Shown piece after piece: positions 9,754 through 17,694 of a stretch of 64,000 nt of DNA; positions within the stretch are counted from its first letter, which is position 1, and each line of letters starts with the position of its first letter. The stretch spans positions 4,774,001-4,838,000 of the forward strand of contig NZ_CP117879.1 of assembly GCF_028736155.1 (NCBI RefSeq), written 5' to 3'. The notes below the pieces were generated by a model. The model ran no database searches, was not told the DNA's origin, and worked only from the letters and a program-made list of their open reading frames with translations. The stretch comes from Flavobacterium sp. KACC 22763. GTDB taxonomy: Bacteria > Bacteroidota > Bacteroidia > Flavobacteriales > Flavobacteriaceae. The translations under genes were made by a program, and so were the position numbers.

Positions 9754-10020
9754 TTATTTTCTGATATTCAATACTTTGATAATCTCACGATATCTGTTGA
9801 TATCTTTCTTTTTCAAGTAGTCCAACAAAGCTCTTCTTTTACCTACTAATAGGACAAGAGAACGCTCAGTGTTGTAATCGTGACGATTTTTTTTCAAGTG
9901 TTCAGTTAAGTGAGAAATTCTGTAAGTGAACAACGCGATTTGACCTTCTGCGCTTCCAGTGTTTGTTGCACCACCGTGTTGTGCGAAGATTTCTTCTTTC
10001 TTTTCTTTAGTTAAATACAT
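9754..10020 (-). CDS. rpsO: 30S ribosomal protein S15
   Basis: The 88-residue length is exactly that of the family. S15 binds the central domain of 16S rRNA early in 30S assembly. Diagnostic motifs are GGATNTGSAEGQIALFTYRI near the N-terminus, then HLKKNRHDYNTERSLVLLVG and the conserved RRALLDYLKKKDINRY. It has its own strong promoter (10077-10108), which leaves a leader of about 50 bases. pnp follows on the same strand. Confidence 0.98.
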   Translation of the reverse strand: MYLTKEKKEEIFAQHGGATNTGSAEGQIALFTYRISHLTEHLKKNRHDYNTERSLVLLVGKRRALLDYLKKKDINRYREIIKVLNIRK

Positions 10021-10076
10021 TCCAATATTATTTAATGATTTTTATGTATGTCAATACAACTTTTGTAAGACGGGTG

Positions 10077-10108
10077 CAAAATTAGATTAAAAAAACAGAA
10101 AAATCAAA
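10077..10108 (-). promoter_or_regulatory. rpsO promoter
   Basis: On the minus strand TTTG (10105-10108), exactly 20 bases, then TAATTTTG (10077-10084) match the Bacteroidota housekeeping consensus at -33 and -7. Transcription should begin near 10070. Confidence 0.8.
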
Positions 10109-10196
10109 AAAAAATAAAAGAATCTAAAAATTAGGGCTAAGAAAGTTATTTTTAACAATTTACATTCGCTTTTTTCTGTCTGATTTCAGTTGTTCC

Positions 10197-10892
10197 TTAC
10201 TTTATTTTCTGAGCTTTTTTCCCTAATTGTTTTTCACTTAAAGAAGAATAAGAAAATTTGACATTGTTAGCATCTGTGCTTACTCCCGAAATTAAAACGC
10301 CTCTGTCGTAATTGTCAACAAACGTAATCTTTCGTAAAATGTCACTTCCTTCCCAATAGCCTTGTTTCAATCCGTCTTTAATTGCTCCTTTTTGGTTAAC
10401 AAATTGATCTCTTTCTTCATAATCTCCATTTCCGTCCGTTACGGTTTGATTTTTATTTTCATCCCAGCAATTAAGGATCAGCGTCTGGAGCTTTTTTGTT
10501 TTTGGATCCCAAATATTTTGTTTTTCACATTTTTTACCCTGATTTTCATACCAGCTAATCTCTTTGCCCGTTTTATGATCTTCAGAATAATTTATAACAG
10601 ATTCTTTTGTACCATTTTTATAATAGCAAATAAACTCTCCGTCTTTTTTTAAAACATCTCTATCCAAGGTTGATCCTGTCATTTTTTTTCTTCCATTTTT
10701 GTAGAAATCAGTAACAACATAACGGATACTTTTCTGCGAATAATTGGTAATTACTCTTGTGTAAGCATAATTTTCTGGTGTGCATTCACGATTTAAAGAA
10801 TCTAAAAAGATTTTTTTAGACATCATGCTAATTTGCGCAGACAGATTAACTGAAATTATCAGAAGCAATAAGATGAAGATGTTTCTTTTCAT
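10197..10892 (-). CDS. Exported MORN-like repeat protein
   Basis: The 231-residue protein has a signal peptide ending near LSAQ. The middle (about residues 60-130) contains repeats of the form FYKNGRKKMTG, CYYKNGTKES and WYENQGKKCE, each a short beta-hairpin with a Y-x-N-G turn. This is the pattern of MORN_2/YwqK-like repeats common in exported Bacteroidota proteins. The role is unknown. The gene stands alone between rpsO and the GAF-domain gene. Confidence 0.7.
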   Translation of the reverse strand: MKRNIFILLLLIISVNLSAQISMMSKKIFLDSLNRECTPENYAYTRVITNYSQKSIRYVVTDFYKNGRKKMTGSTLDRDVLKKDGEFICYYKNGTKESVINYSEDHKTGKEISWYENQGKKCEKQNIWDPKTKKLQTLILNCWDENKNQTVTDGNGDYEERDQFVNQKGAIKDGLKQGYWEGSDILRKITFVDNYDRGVLISGVSTDANNVKFSYSSLSEKQLGKKAQKIK

Positions 10893-10925
10893 TCAGTTCT
10901 ATTTTTTATCTTAAAAATAGTTCTT

Positions 10926-11381
10926 CTAGAATAATTTAGCAACTTCTTGATTTACAAATTCTAAAAATCTTTCGTCAGCTTCTGTAAACGGATCAATAAC
11001 GTGGCTGTCAATATCAATTTGGCCAATATTTACTCCATTAACAAAAAGAGGCACTACGATTTCAGATTTTACTGTTAAACTGCAGGCAATATAATTGTCT
11101 TGCGCTTTAACGTCAGGTACTACAAAATTAGCATTGCTTTCGGCAACCTGACCGCAGATTCCTTTTCCGAACGGGATAACGGTATGATCTGTTTCTGCTC
11201 CAACGTAAGGTCCTAAGTGTAGCGTTTTAGTGTCGTGATTTGCAAAATAAAAACCAACCCAGTTATAATATTCTACGTTTTCGTTTAAAAGCTTGCAAAC
11301 TGCAAATAATTTTTCGTCTCTATTTTTTTGAATGTCAGCAATAATGCTGGTTATCTGTGGTTGTAATTCTTGAAATGTCAT
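10926..11381 (-). CDS. GAF-domain protein, probable free methionine-(R)-sulfoxide reductase
   Basis: The start MTFQELQPQI at 11381 is preferred over an ATG 120 bases upstream. A TACTTTTG -7 element sits at 11398-11405, inside the longer reading frame, and the extra 40 residues are low-complexity. The 151-residue protein matches the fRMsr (YebR-like) family: FGKGICGQV and YIACSLTVKSEIVVPL. Such enzymes reduce free methionine-R-sulfoxide with thioredoxin. Cys76 and Cys100 are 24 residues apart, as are Cys94 and Cys118 of E. coli. The position equivalent to E. coli Cys84 is His66, so recycling would have to use the other cysteine. It is divergent from xrtF. Confidence 0.85.
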   Translation of the reverse strand: MTFQELQPQITSIIADIQKNRDEKLFAVCKLLNENVEYYNWVGFYFANHDTKTLHLGPYVGAETDHTVIPFGKGICGQVAESNANFVVPDVKAQDNYIACSLTVKSEIVVPLFVNGVNIGQIDIDSHVIDPFTEADERFLEFVNQEVAKLF

Positions 11382-11430
11382 GATATTAAATTTTATACAA
11401 AAGTATTTAAAGCTGAACTCAAAAAATATA

Positions 11431-11438
11431 TAAATTTG
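11431..11438 (+). promoter_or_regulatory. -7 element of xrtF
   Basis: TAAATTTG matches TAnnTTTG and ends 13 bases before the TTG start of xrtF, which implies a very short or absent leader. The divergent GAF gene has its own -7 element at 11398-11405. Confidence 0.5.
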
Positions 11439-11451
11439 AAAAAAAAATCTC

Positions 11452-11988
11452 TTGAAAAAATATTTAGTCCAGTTTAAGCCATTCCTGATTTTTATAAGCA
11501 TTTTTTTTCTGACATATATTGTCTTTACAATTCTTTATAAATTTTATTTAAACAGTTATCAGGCGGAAGATCTTGATGCTATAACCGTGATTTCTGGAAG
11601 AAATTCAGAACAATTGCTGAAGCTTTTTGATTATGATGTAATAATTCAGAAAAATTCACAAAATCCGTGGCAGGATATCATTTTAAATGGCAGATTTATA
11701 GCACACATAACCGAAGGCTGTAATGCAGTAAGTGTAATGATACTTTTTGTATCGTTTGTAGCGGCTTTTTCTGGAAATTTGAAAAAGACACTATTATTTA
11801 TAATCTTTGGACTTATATCCATTTATATTCTAAATGTCATTAGGATTTCGCTTCTGATTGTGCTTGTGTATCACTTTCCGCAATATACCCGTTTTCTGCA
11901 TGGAACTTTTTTTCCTCTGATGATTTACGGATATGTTTTTGTTTTATGGATTTTCTGGATCAATAGATTTTCAAAATATGCTAAATAA
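11452..11988 (+). CDS. xrtF: Exosortase F (exosortase/archaeosortase family)
   Basis: The 178-residue integral membrane protein has about five hydrophobic segments. The exosortase catalytic triad is visible: Cys90 in ITEGCNAVSV, Arg131 in LNVIRISLL and His150 in RFLHGTFF. Exosortases cut and re-anchor exported proteins bearing a C-terminal sorting signal. XrtF is the flavobacterial type. The start is TTG at 11452, immediately after a TAAATTTG promoter element. The next gene overlaps its end, so the two are co-translated. No protein in this window has an obvious exosortase sorting tail. Confidence 0.92.
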   Translation: MKKYLVQFKPFLIFISIFFLTYIVFTILYKFYLNSYQAEDLDAITVISGRNSEQLLKLFDYDVIIQKNSQNPWQDIILNGRFIAHITEGCNAVSVMILFVSFVAAFSGNLKKTLLFIIFGLISIYILNVIRISLLIVLVYHFPQYTRFLHGTFFPLMIYGYVFVLWIFWINRFSKYAK

Positions 11989-12424
11989 ATTAAAAGAGAA
12001 TAAGTTAAAAATCTTTGTTGCAATTGTTGTTGTACTAGGTTTTGCATTGATTAGGACATTTGAAAGTAAAATGTTTTATGATCCTTTTCTGTCATATTTC
12101 AGCGCTGATTTTCATTCGATACCATATCCTCCAGTTGAAAAATTTAAGCTTTTTGCAGGGCTTTTTTTTCGGTATTTTTTAAATTCGGCGTTATCACTTT
12201 TGCTTATTTTCGTTTTGTTTCAAAATCGAGATATTTTTAAATTCAGTCTATTTGTATACGGCTTTTTTTTGGCCTTGTTTTTAATTGCATTTTATATTAT
12301 TCTCGAATATTTTCCAGACGGAAGCTGGCTTCTATTTTATGTGCGTCGATTTTTGATTCAGCCTATTTTAGTGCTATTATTTATTCCTGGATTTTACTAT
12401 CAGCTTCAAAAAACTAAAAAATAA
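11978..12424 (+). CDS. Exosortase F system-associated membrane protein
   Basis: I choose the ATG at 11978 (MLNKLKENKLKIF), which overlaps the xrtF stop by 11 bases. An earlier in-frame ATG at 11933 lies deep inside xrtF. The 148-residue protein has about four hydrophobic segments and the conserved motif FYDPFLSYF followed by FRYFLNSALSLLLIFVLF and YFPDGSWLLFYVRRFLIQP. This matches the small membrane protein that regularly follows xrtF in flavobacteria. Its biochemical role is not known. A partner or chaperone of XrtF is inferred from the fixed gene order. Confidence 0.85.
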   Translation: MLNKLKENKLKIFVAIVVVLGFALIRTFESKMFYDPFLSYFSADFHSIPYPPVEKFKLFAGLFFRYFLNSALSLLLIFVLFQNRDIFKFSLFVYGFFLALFLIAFYIILEYFPDGSWLLFYVRRFLIQPILVLLFIPGFYYQLQKTKK

Positions 12425-12458
12425 CATTTGTTTAGGTTTTTTTTATGCGGTTTTTAAA

Positions 12459-12466
12459 TAGCTTTG
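12459..12466 (+). promoter_or_regulatory. Possible -7 element of the metal-module operon
   Basis: TAGCTTTG matches TAnnTTTG and ends four bases before the ATG at 12471, implying a nearly leaderless transcript. No convincing -33 TTTG is found at normal spacing. Confidence 0.35.
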
Positions 12467-12470
12467 CAGT

Positions 12471-12869
12471 ATGAATTTGAAAAAGTGTACAGGTCTATTT
12501 TTAGCGTTCCTTTTATTGGTCTCCAATATTGGGTTTGCTTTTGACGTACATTATTGTGGCGGAGAAATTGCTTCGGTTTCTTTAAAAACTACGGCAGAAC
12601 CTGTTGTTGAAAAGAAATGTTGCGGCTCTAAAGAGAAAGAAAACTCTTGCTGTAAAGATAAAGTTGTTCATTTTGAAAAGAAATCAGACAATGCAACAAT
12701 CAAATTCTTCTTTTTTCAATTTGCTTTCCCAGCAGTTGTACAAGATTATAAGCCTTTAGTCTTTTTAGAAGTTCCAACTTTTAAAAAGAAAGAAGTTCTT
12801 TCGTATTACGCTGATGCGAATGCGCCCCCCTTATTTAAATTATACCATCAGTATATTTTCTATTCCTGA
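12471..12869 (+). CDS. HYC_CC_PP family exported protein
   Basis: The 132-residue protein has a signal peptide (LFLAFLLLVSNIGFAFD) and the three signatures that name the family: HYCGG just after the signal peptide, the cysteine pairs KCCG and SCCKDK, and NAPPL near the C-terminus. Its function is not established. The pattern of HYC, CC and CC suggests metal binding in the periplasm. It is first in a plus-strand operon with a TonB receptor and an HMA-domain protein, which supports a role in transition-metal (possibly copper) handling. The reading frame ends at the edge of a predicted structured RNA. Confidence 0.85.
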   Translation: MNLKKCTGLFLAFLLLVSNIGFAFDVHYCGGEIASVSLKTTAEPVVEKKCCGSKEKENSCCKDKVVHFEKKSDNATIKFFFFQFAFPAVVQDYKPLVFLEVPTFKKKEVLSYYADANAPPLFKLYHQYIFYS

Positions 12870-12980
12870 TTTTAATGTTAAGATGCAATGCAAGTCTTAG
12901 TCAAGACTTTGTATTTACATTTTGATAGTTTTTGTTTTTGAAAAACATCAAAAATGTAATTCTATTTCAACATTAAAATC
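12868..12980 (+). ncRNA. Predicted three-way-junction RNA ahead of the TonB receptor
   Basis: GATTTTAATGTT (12868-12879) and AACATTAAAATC (12969-12980) form a perfect 12-bp closing stem. Inside it are a 7-bp hairpin, AAGTCTT/AAGACTT with loop AGTC (12892-12909), and a long hairpin of about 18 bp with one or two bulges (12915-12959). The closing stem begins inside the stop codon of the HYC_CC_PP gene and ends eight bases before the receptor ATG. It could be a cis-regulatory RNA, a processing site or an intergenic repeat. The fold was drawn by eye. Confidence 0.4.
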
Positions 12981-12988
12981 AATTTTTT

Positions 12989-14995
12989 ATGCAAAAAAAT
13001 ATAATGCTTTTTGCAATGATTTTGCTTTCTTTCTCTGTTTTTTCACAAGAAGATCTACAGGAAGTAAAAATTACTAAAAAGCAAAAAGGAATTAAAAAAT
13101 CCTTCACAGTAACAGCCAATACATCTGTAATTACCAGTAAAGAACTGCTTAAGGCAGCTTGTTGTAATCTAGCTGAAAGTTTTGAAACCAATCCGTCAAT
13201 CGATGTTAATTTTTCTGATGCTTTAACGGGAACTAAGCAGATCAAAATGCTTGGTTTAACTAGTCCGTATTTAATGATAACAGAAGAAAATATTCCTTCT
13301 GTAAGAGGAGCGTCTCAAGCGTATGGTTTGTCCTTTACACCTGGAACTTGGATTGAAAGTGTTCAAATCACGAAAGGAGCGGGGAGTGTTATAAATGGTT
13401 ACGAAAGTATTTCTGGCCAGATTAATACAGAGCTTTTAAAACCTTTAAATGATATTCCTTTCTTTCTGAATGCTTATGGTTCTACCGATTCTCGTTTTGA
13501 ATTAAACACACATTTCAATAAGAAATTATCAGACAAATGGGCAACCAGCTTATTTGTTCACGGAAATGCGCGTGTGGCAAAAAATGATATGAACAAAGAT
13601 GGTTTTCTTGACAATCCTCTAGGAAAACAAATCAATGTTTTAAATCGTTATCAATATTACAATCCAGAGAGTGGTTTAGTAAGTTTTATCAATTTCAGAT
13701 ACATGAACGATAAAAAACAAACTGGAGAAGTTAATTTTGATAAAGATCGTGATCGTGGCACAACCAATTATTGGGGTTCAGAAATTAATACTGAACGTTT
13801 TGATGTTTCGACAAAAATAGGATATGTATTTAAAGATATGCCTTACCAAAGTATCGGTTTTCAAAATGCCTTTAACAGTCATAAACAGGATTCTTATTAT
13901 GGTTTAAATCAATATGATATCAAGCAGAATAGTTTTTATTCTAATTTGATTTTCAATTCGATCATCAATAATACGATGCATAAGTTTTCAACTGGTCTGA
14001 ATTTTACTTATGATCAATATCAGGAATTTGTGAACCTGACAGATGTAAGCAGAATTGATAACTCAGTTGGTGCTTTCTTTGAATATACTTACGATAATAC
14101 AGATAATTTCAGTTTGATTTTAGGAGGACGAGTTGACAATCATAACCGATTAGGAGTTTTTGTTACGCCAAGATTGCACATGAGATATAATCCTTGGAAA
14201 AACGGAGTAGTTCGTTTTTCTGCAGGAAGAGGAAAGCGTTCTGCTAATATCTTTGCCGAGAATCAGCAGCTTTTTGCCAGTTCAAGAACTTTTTCAATCT
14301 TAGATTCTAACGGAAAAATATACGGTTTGAATCCTGAAATTGCTTGGAATTATGGAGTAAGTTTTTCTCAAAAATTCCGTCTTTTCAACAGAAATGCCGA
14401 CGCAGGTTTTGATCTTTATAGAACCGATTTCCAAAATCAGGCAGTTGTAGATGTGATGCAAAGTCCGCAACAAGTGTTGTTTTACGATTTGAAAGGAAGT
14501 TCTTTTGCAAATAGCCTTCAGGTTGAGTTCAATTACGAATTGATTCACAATTTGAATTTAAGAACAGCTTACAAATATTATGACATTCAGACCGATTATT
14601 TGAGAGGGACATTCCAGCGTCCGCTTCAGGCTAAACATCGTTTCTTAGGAAATTTAGAATATGAAACAACGATGAATGATAATAAACAGTGGAGGTTTGA
14701 TTTTACTTATAATTGGTCAGGAAAACAACAATTGCCATATACGGCTTCAAATCCTTCAGCAGATCAGTTTCCAGATTTTTCGCCTGCTTATGCTGTAATG
14801 AATGCGCAAGTAACCCGTGTTTTTTCTTCAGTTTTTGAAGTGTATGTAGGAGGAGAAAATATTGGAAATTATAGACAAGAAAAAGCAATTTTAGGAGCCA
14901 ACGATCCTTTTGGACCTAATTTTGATGCATCAATTGCATACGCACCAATTTTTGGGCAGATGTATTATGCGGGACTTAGATTTAAAATTAAATAA
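12989..14995 (+). CDS. TonB-dependent receptor of a probable metal-uptake module
   Basis: The 668-residue receptor has a signal peptide ending near VFSQ and no carboxypeptidase-like domain. The plug (about residues 45-150) contains the unusual pair AACCNLAESFETNPSID, then KMLGLTSPYLMITEENIPS and ITKGAGSVINGYESISGQIN. The rest is a barrel ending in YYAGLRFKIK. Its partners on both sides are Cys-rich: a HYC_CC_PP protein upstream and an HMA-domain protein 30 bases downstream. That context, together with the CC pair in the plug, suggests transport of a soft metal or a metal chelate. The specific metal cannot be read from the sequence. Confidence 0.88.
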   Translation: MQKNIMLFAMILLSFSVFSQEDLQEVKITKKQKGIKKSFTVTANTSVITSKELLKAACCNLAESFETNPSIDVNFSDALTGTKQIKMLGLTSPYLMITEENIPSVRGASQAYGLSFTPGTWIESVQITKGAGSVINGYESISGQINTELLKPLNDIPFFLNAYGSTDSRFELNTHFNKKLSDKWATSLFVHGNARVAKNDMNKDGFLDNPLGKQINVLNRYQYYNPESGLVSFINFRYMNDKKQTGEVNFDKDRDRGTTNYWGSEINTERFDVSTKIGYVFKDMPYQSIGFQNAFNSHKQDSYYGLNQYDIKQNSFYSNLIFNSIINNTMHKFSTGLNFTYDQYQEFVNLTDVSRIDNSVGAFFEYTYDNTDNFSLILGGRVDNHNRLGVFVTPRLHMRYNPWKNGVVRFSAGRGKRSANIFAENQQLFASSRTFSILDSNGKIYGLNPEIAWNYGVSFSQKFRLFNRNADAGFDLYRTDFQNQAVVDVMQSPQQVLFYDLKGSSFANSLQVEFNYELIHNLNLRTAYKYYDIQTDYLRGTFQRPLQAKHRFLGNLEYETTMNDNKQWRFDFTYNWSGKQQLPYTASNPSADQFPDFSPAYAVMNAQVTRVFSSVFEVYVGGENIGNYRQEKAILGANDPFGPNFDASIAYAPIFGQMYYAGLRFKIK

Positions 14996-15025
14996 CAATT
15001 TGAATAATAATAAAAATTAAAAGCA

Positions 15026-15367
15026 ATGAATAAAATAGTTTTAATCGCAATGATGGTTTTTTTAGGATTTTCGGCTCAGGCTCAAACTAAAAAAAATAAG
15101 AATTTAAAATATACCACAGAAGTAAACGGTAACTGCGAACAATGTAAAAAACGAATTGAAAAAGCGGCTTATGGCGTTCCGGGAGTAAAAACGGCGACTT
15201 GGGATGTTGGTTCGCACCAGCTTTCGGTTATTTTAAATGAAGAGAAATGTTCTCCTGCAGATTTGAACAAAGCAATTGCAAAGGCAGGTCATGATACTAA
15301 AGAAGTTAAAGCAACAACTGAAGATTATGACAACCTTCATAGCTGTTGTAAGTATGTAAGAGAATAA
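15026..15367 (+). CDS. Exported heavy-metal-associated (HMA) domain protein
   Basis: The 113-residue protein has a signal peptide ending in AQAQ, then one HMA fold of about 70 residues. The metal site is NGNCEQCKKRIEKA, a CxxC in the usual loop, and the second half carries VGSHQLSVILNEEKCSPADL. A further Cys pair (HSCCKYV) lies at the C-terminus. Being exported, it most likely binds copper or another soft metal in the periplasm and passes it to or from the neighbouring TonB receptor system. It is the last gene of the operon and is followed by a strong terminator. Confidence 0.88.
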   Translation: MNKIVLIAMMVFLGFSAQAQTKKNKNLKYTTEVNGNCEQCKKRIEKAAYGVPGVKTATWDVGSHQLSVILNEEKCSPADLNKAIAKAGHDTKEVKATTEDYDNLHSCCKYVRE

Positions 15368-15377
15368 TTATGCAGAG

Positions 15378-15407
15378 AAGCCCAGACAATTAGTTTGGGC
15401 TTTTTTT
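15378..15407 (+). terminator. Terminator of the metal-module operon
   Basis: AAGCCCA pairs with TGGGCTT around GACAATTAGTT, followed by a T-run. Confidence 0.85.
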
Positions 15408-15501
15408 AATAGTTAATTTATGTTTAAAATACCGCATTTTATTGTGGTTAAGGTAAATTATTGTTACTTTCACGAACTATAAAAAATAACCAATCACATT
15501 T

Positions 15502-16182
15502 ATGAATAATTTTGAATGGACTCAGTTACTAAACCCTGAATTTTATATTACTTTAAGCGTCGGAGGTTTTCAGATTGGGTTGTTTATCGTTCTGTTTATA
15601 GTTTTTGCTGAGACAGGACTTTTTGCAGGCTTTTTTCTGCCTGGAGATAGTTTACTTTTCTTAGCAGGTATTTACAGTCGTGATTTAATTGAAAATGTTG
15701 CTTTTATTCCAAATGATTTTTTAAATGTATTTCTGCTTGCTACAGCAGTTGCTATAATGGGGGTTTTGGGTAACATGACTGGTTATTGGTTTGGTGCAAA
15801 AAGCGGTTATTATTTATTCAAAAAAGAAGACACTTTCTGGTTTAAGAAAAAATATCTGCTTCAATCAAAAGACTTTTTTGAAAAATATGGAGGAAAAGCA
15901 ATTATTTATGCACGCTTCTTGCCAATTTTCAGAACGTTTGCTCCAATTGTTGCTGGAATTGTTTCGATGGACAGAAAGAAATTTATGTTTTATAATATCT
16001 TGAGTTCTTTCCTCTGGTCATTTATTCTAATTTTTGCAGGACATTATCTATACGGCGTTTTCTTAAAGCAAGGAATAGATTTAAAGAAACACATTGAATA
16101 CATTATTATCATAATCATTATAATCTCAACTTTTCCAGTTCTATTAAAACTTTTAAAAAAGAGACCACACGAAGAGATATAA
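15502..16182 (+). CDS. DedA family membrane protein
   Basis: The 226-residue protein has the DedA/VTT layout. A short N-terminal hydrophobic segment is followed by ETGLFAGFFLPGDSLLFLAG, then GNMTGYWFGAKSGYY, and finally the conserved KYGGKAIIYARFLPIFRTFAPIVAGI with its Arg and Pro residues. Three C-terminal membrane segments close the protein. DedA proteins act in the inner membrane, where family members flip polyprenyl phosphate or phospholipids. Which lipid this one handles is not evident. It stands as a single gene with a terminator behind it. Confidence 0.9.
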   Translation: MNNFEWTQLLNPEFYITLSVGGFQIGLFIVLFIVFAETGLFAGFFLPGDSLLFLAGIYSRDLIENVAFIPNDFLNVFLLATAVAIMGVLGNMTGYWFGAKSGYYLFKKEDTFWFKKKYLLQSKDFFEKYGGKAIIYARFLPIFRTFAPIVAGIVSMDRKKFMFYNILSSFLWSFILIFAGHYLYGVFLKQGIDLKKHIEYIIIIIIIISTFPVLLKLLKKRPHEEI

Positions 16183-16198
16183 TTTAACAAGCATAAAA

Positions 16199-16228
16199 AA
16201 ATCCGAAGTGAAAACTTCGGATTTTTTT
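16199..16228. terminator. Terminator after the DedA gene
   Basis: AAATCCGAAGT pairs perfectly over 11 bases with ACTTCGGATTT around a GAAA tetraloop, followed by a T-run on the plus strand. Confidence 0.9.
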
Positions 16229-16319
16229 TATTATCATACTTGATTGATATTTTATAAAAATCAATTCCCGCATTTCATAACACGTTTATGATTGAACGAA
16301 ATGTGAATTTTATTGTGTT

Positions 16320-16339
16320 CCCGCGGTTAAAACCGTGGG
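16320..16339. repeat. Small palindrome in the spacer ahead of the rodA 3' end
   Basis: CCCGCGGTT and AACCGTGGG form a tight hairpin with one G-U pair and a two-base centre. It is much more GC-rich than its surroundings and resembles short interspersed palindromes of Flavobacterium spacers. Confidence 0.45.
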
Positions 16340-16402
16340 TATGTTGTTAGAATGAAATTATTGTATGTTAGTTTGAAGTAAAAATTTCGAGAAATTGTAT
16401 GT

Positions 16403-16437
16403 AACAATTAACAATTAACAATTAACAATTAACAATT
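16403..16437. repeat. Five tandem copies of AACAATT
   Basis: Five perfect head-to-tail copies of a 7-base unit lie directly past the 3' end of rodA. Perfect short tandem repeats like this can vary in copy number by slippage. Confidence 0.9.
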
Positions 16438-16443
16438 TTGATC

Positions 16444-17679
16444 TTACCATTCATTTACTTTGTTGGCATCCATTTTAAGGAAAATAAACAGCAAAATAGT
16501 GAATCCCCAGAGTCCAGAACCTCCATATGAAAAGAAGGGCAGAGGAACCCCGATTGTTGGGAAAATACCAATTACCATCGCAATGTTTACAAAGAAATGG
16601 ATAAAGAGAATTGCGGCGACACAATATCCGTAAACCCGGCTGAACTTAGTTTTCTGTCTTTCTGCCAAATAAATAACCCTAAGAAGCAGACCTGTAAAAA
16701 GTAGAATCACTACTAATGAACCTGCAAAACCCCATTCTTCACCAACAGTGGTAAAGATATAATCGGTGTGCTGCTCAGGTACAAATCCTCCTTTGGTTTG
16801 CGTACCTTCAAGAAAACCTTTTCCAAGCCATCCTCCAGAACCAATAGCAATCTCAGATTGGTTGGTATTGTATCCAATACCTTTCATGTCTACAGTTTTA
16901 CCAAGTAAAATATTGAAACGGTCTCTGTGGTGCTGTTTGAAAACGTTGTCAAATACATAATCAACAGAGAAAACAAATCCAGATATTAGGACTAATAAAA
17001 TTCCGCTTAAAATGATATTTCTATCAACTACTCTGCCTTTAAAATGTATAATGGCTAACACGACAAATGCCATTCCGATAACAGCGTATGGTTCTAAAAC
17101 TAAAGTAAGAACGAAAAGTGTAATGGTTATAAATGCCGTCCATACATACCAAGAAGGCAAACCTTCTCTGTATAAAACAAGAATGAATGCGCTATAAATT
17201 AAAGCACTTCCAGGATCTGGCTGTGGTAAAATCAATATTACAGGTAATAGCATAATAGCCAAAGCTTGGATTTGCCTATTGGTTTCTTTTAAGTTGATTT
17301 GTGTGTCACTCAAATATTTGGCCAATGCTAGAGAAGTTGCGGCTTTTGCAAACTCAGATGGCTGTAAAGTAAAACTCCCTATAGCGTACCAGCATCGCTG
17401 TCCTGCTATGGTTTTTCCGAAAAGGAATAATCCTGCAAGAGACAGTAAGGAAACTCCAAAGATGATGCTCGCATATTTTTCGTAAAATTTACCATCAACA
17501 AAAAGCACAACAAATATCAATGGAATAGTACAGCAGATAAAAATCAGCTGTTTTTGGTACGTTCCATCGGTAGATAATAAAGAAGACGAATAAATATTCA
17601 GCCAACCTAAAGTTACCAGCGCAATGTAGATAAAGACACTTATCCAATCAATATTATTTTTTACACTTTGATTTTTCAT
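16444..17679 (-). CDS. rodA: Rod-shape-determining protein RodA, SEDS glycosyltransferase
   Basis: RodA polymerises lipid II into glycan strands for sidewall growth, working with PBP2. The 411-residue protein has about ten membrane segments. SEDS motifs visible are GSFTLQPSEFAKAATSLALA, LPQPDPGSALIYSAF, the loop GNFL-like GGWLGKGFLEGTQTKGGFVP, EQHTDYIFTTVGEEWGF and the C-terminal GVPLPFFSYGGSGL. It is the last gene of the minus-strand mre/mrd cluster, 15 bases after mrdA. Confidence 0.97.
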   Translation of the reverse strand: MKNQSVKNNIDWISVFIYIALVTLGWLNIYSSSLLSTDGTYQKQLIFICCTIPLIFVVLFVDGKFYEKYASIIFGVSLLSLAGLFLFGKTIAGQRCWYAIGSFTLQPSEFAKAATSLALAKYLSDTQINLKETNRQIQALAIMLLPVILILPQPDPGSALIYSAFILVLYREGLPSWYVWTAFITITLFVLTLVLEPYAVIGMAFVVLAIIHFKGRVVDRNIILSGILLVLISGFVFSVDYVFDNVFKQHHRDRFNILLGKTVDMKGIGYNTNQSEIAIGSGGWLGKGFLEGTQTKGGFVPEQHTDYIFTTVGEEWGFAGSLVVILLFTGLLLRVIYLAERQKTKFSRVYGYCVAAILFIHFFVNIAMVIGIFPTIGVPLPFFSYGGSGLWGFTILLFIFLKMDANKVNEW

Positions 17680-17694
17680 TTGAAATAATCTTTC

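Noticed and set aside
9563..9820. 85-codon plus-strand frame over the pnp leader
   Set aside because: It is low-complexity, covers the leader hairpin and rpsO terminator, and resembles no family.
16403..16437. Possible CRISPR-like array
   Set aside because: The repeats are contiguous 7-mers without spacers, so this is a simple tandem repeat.
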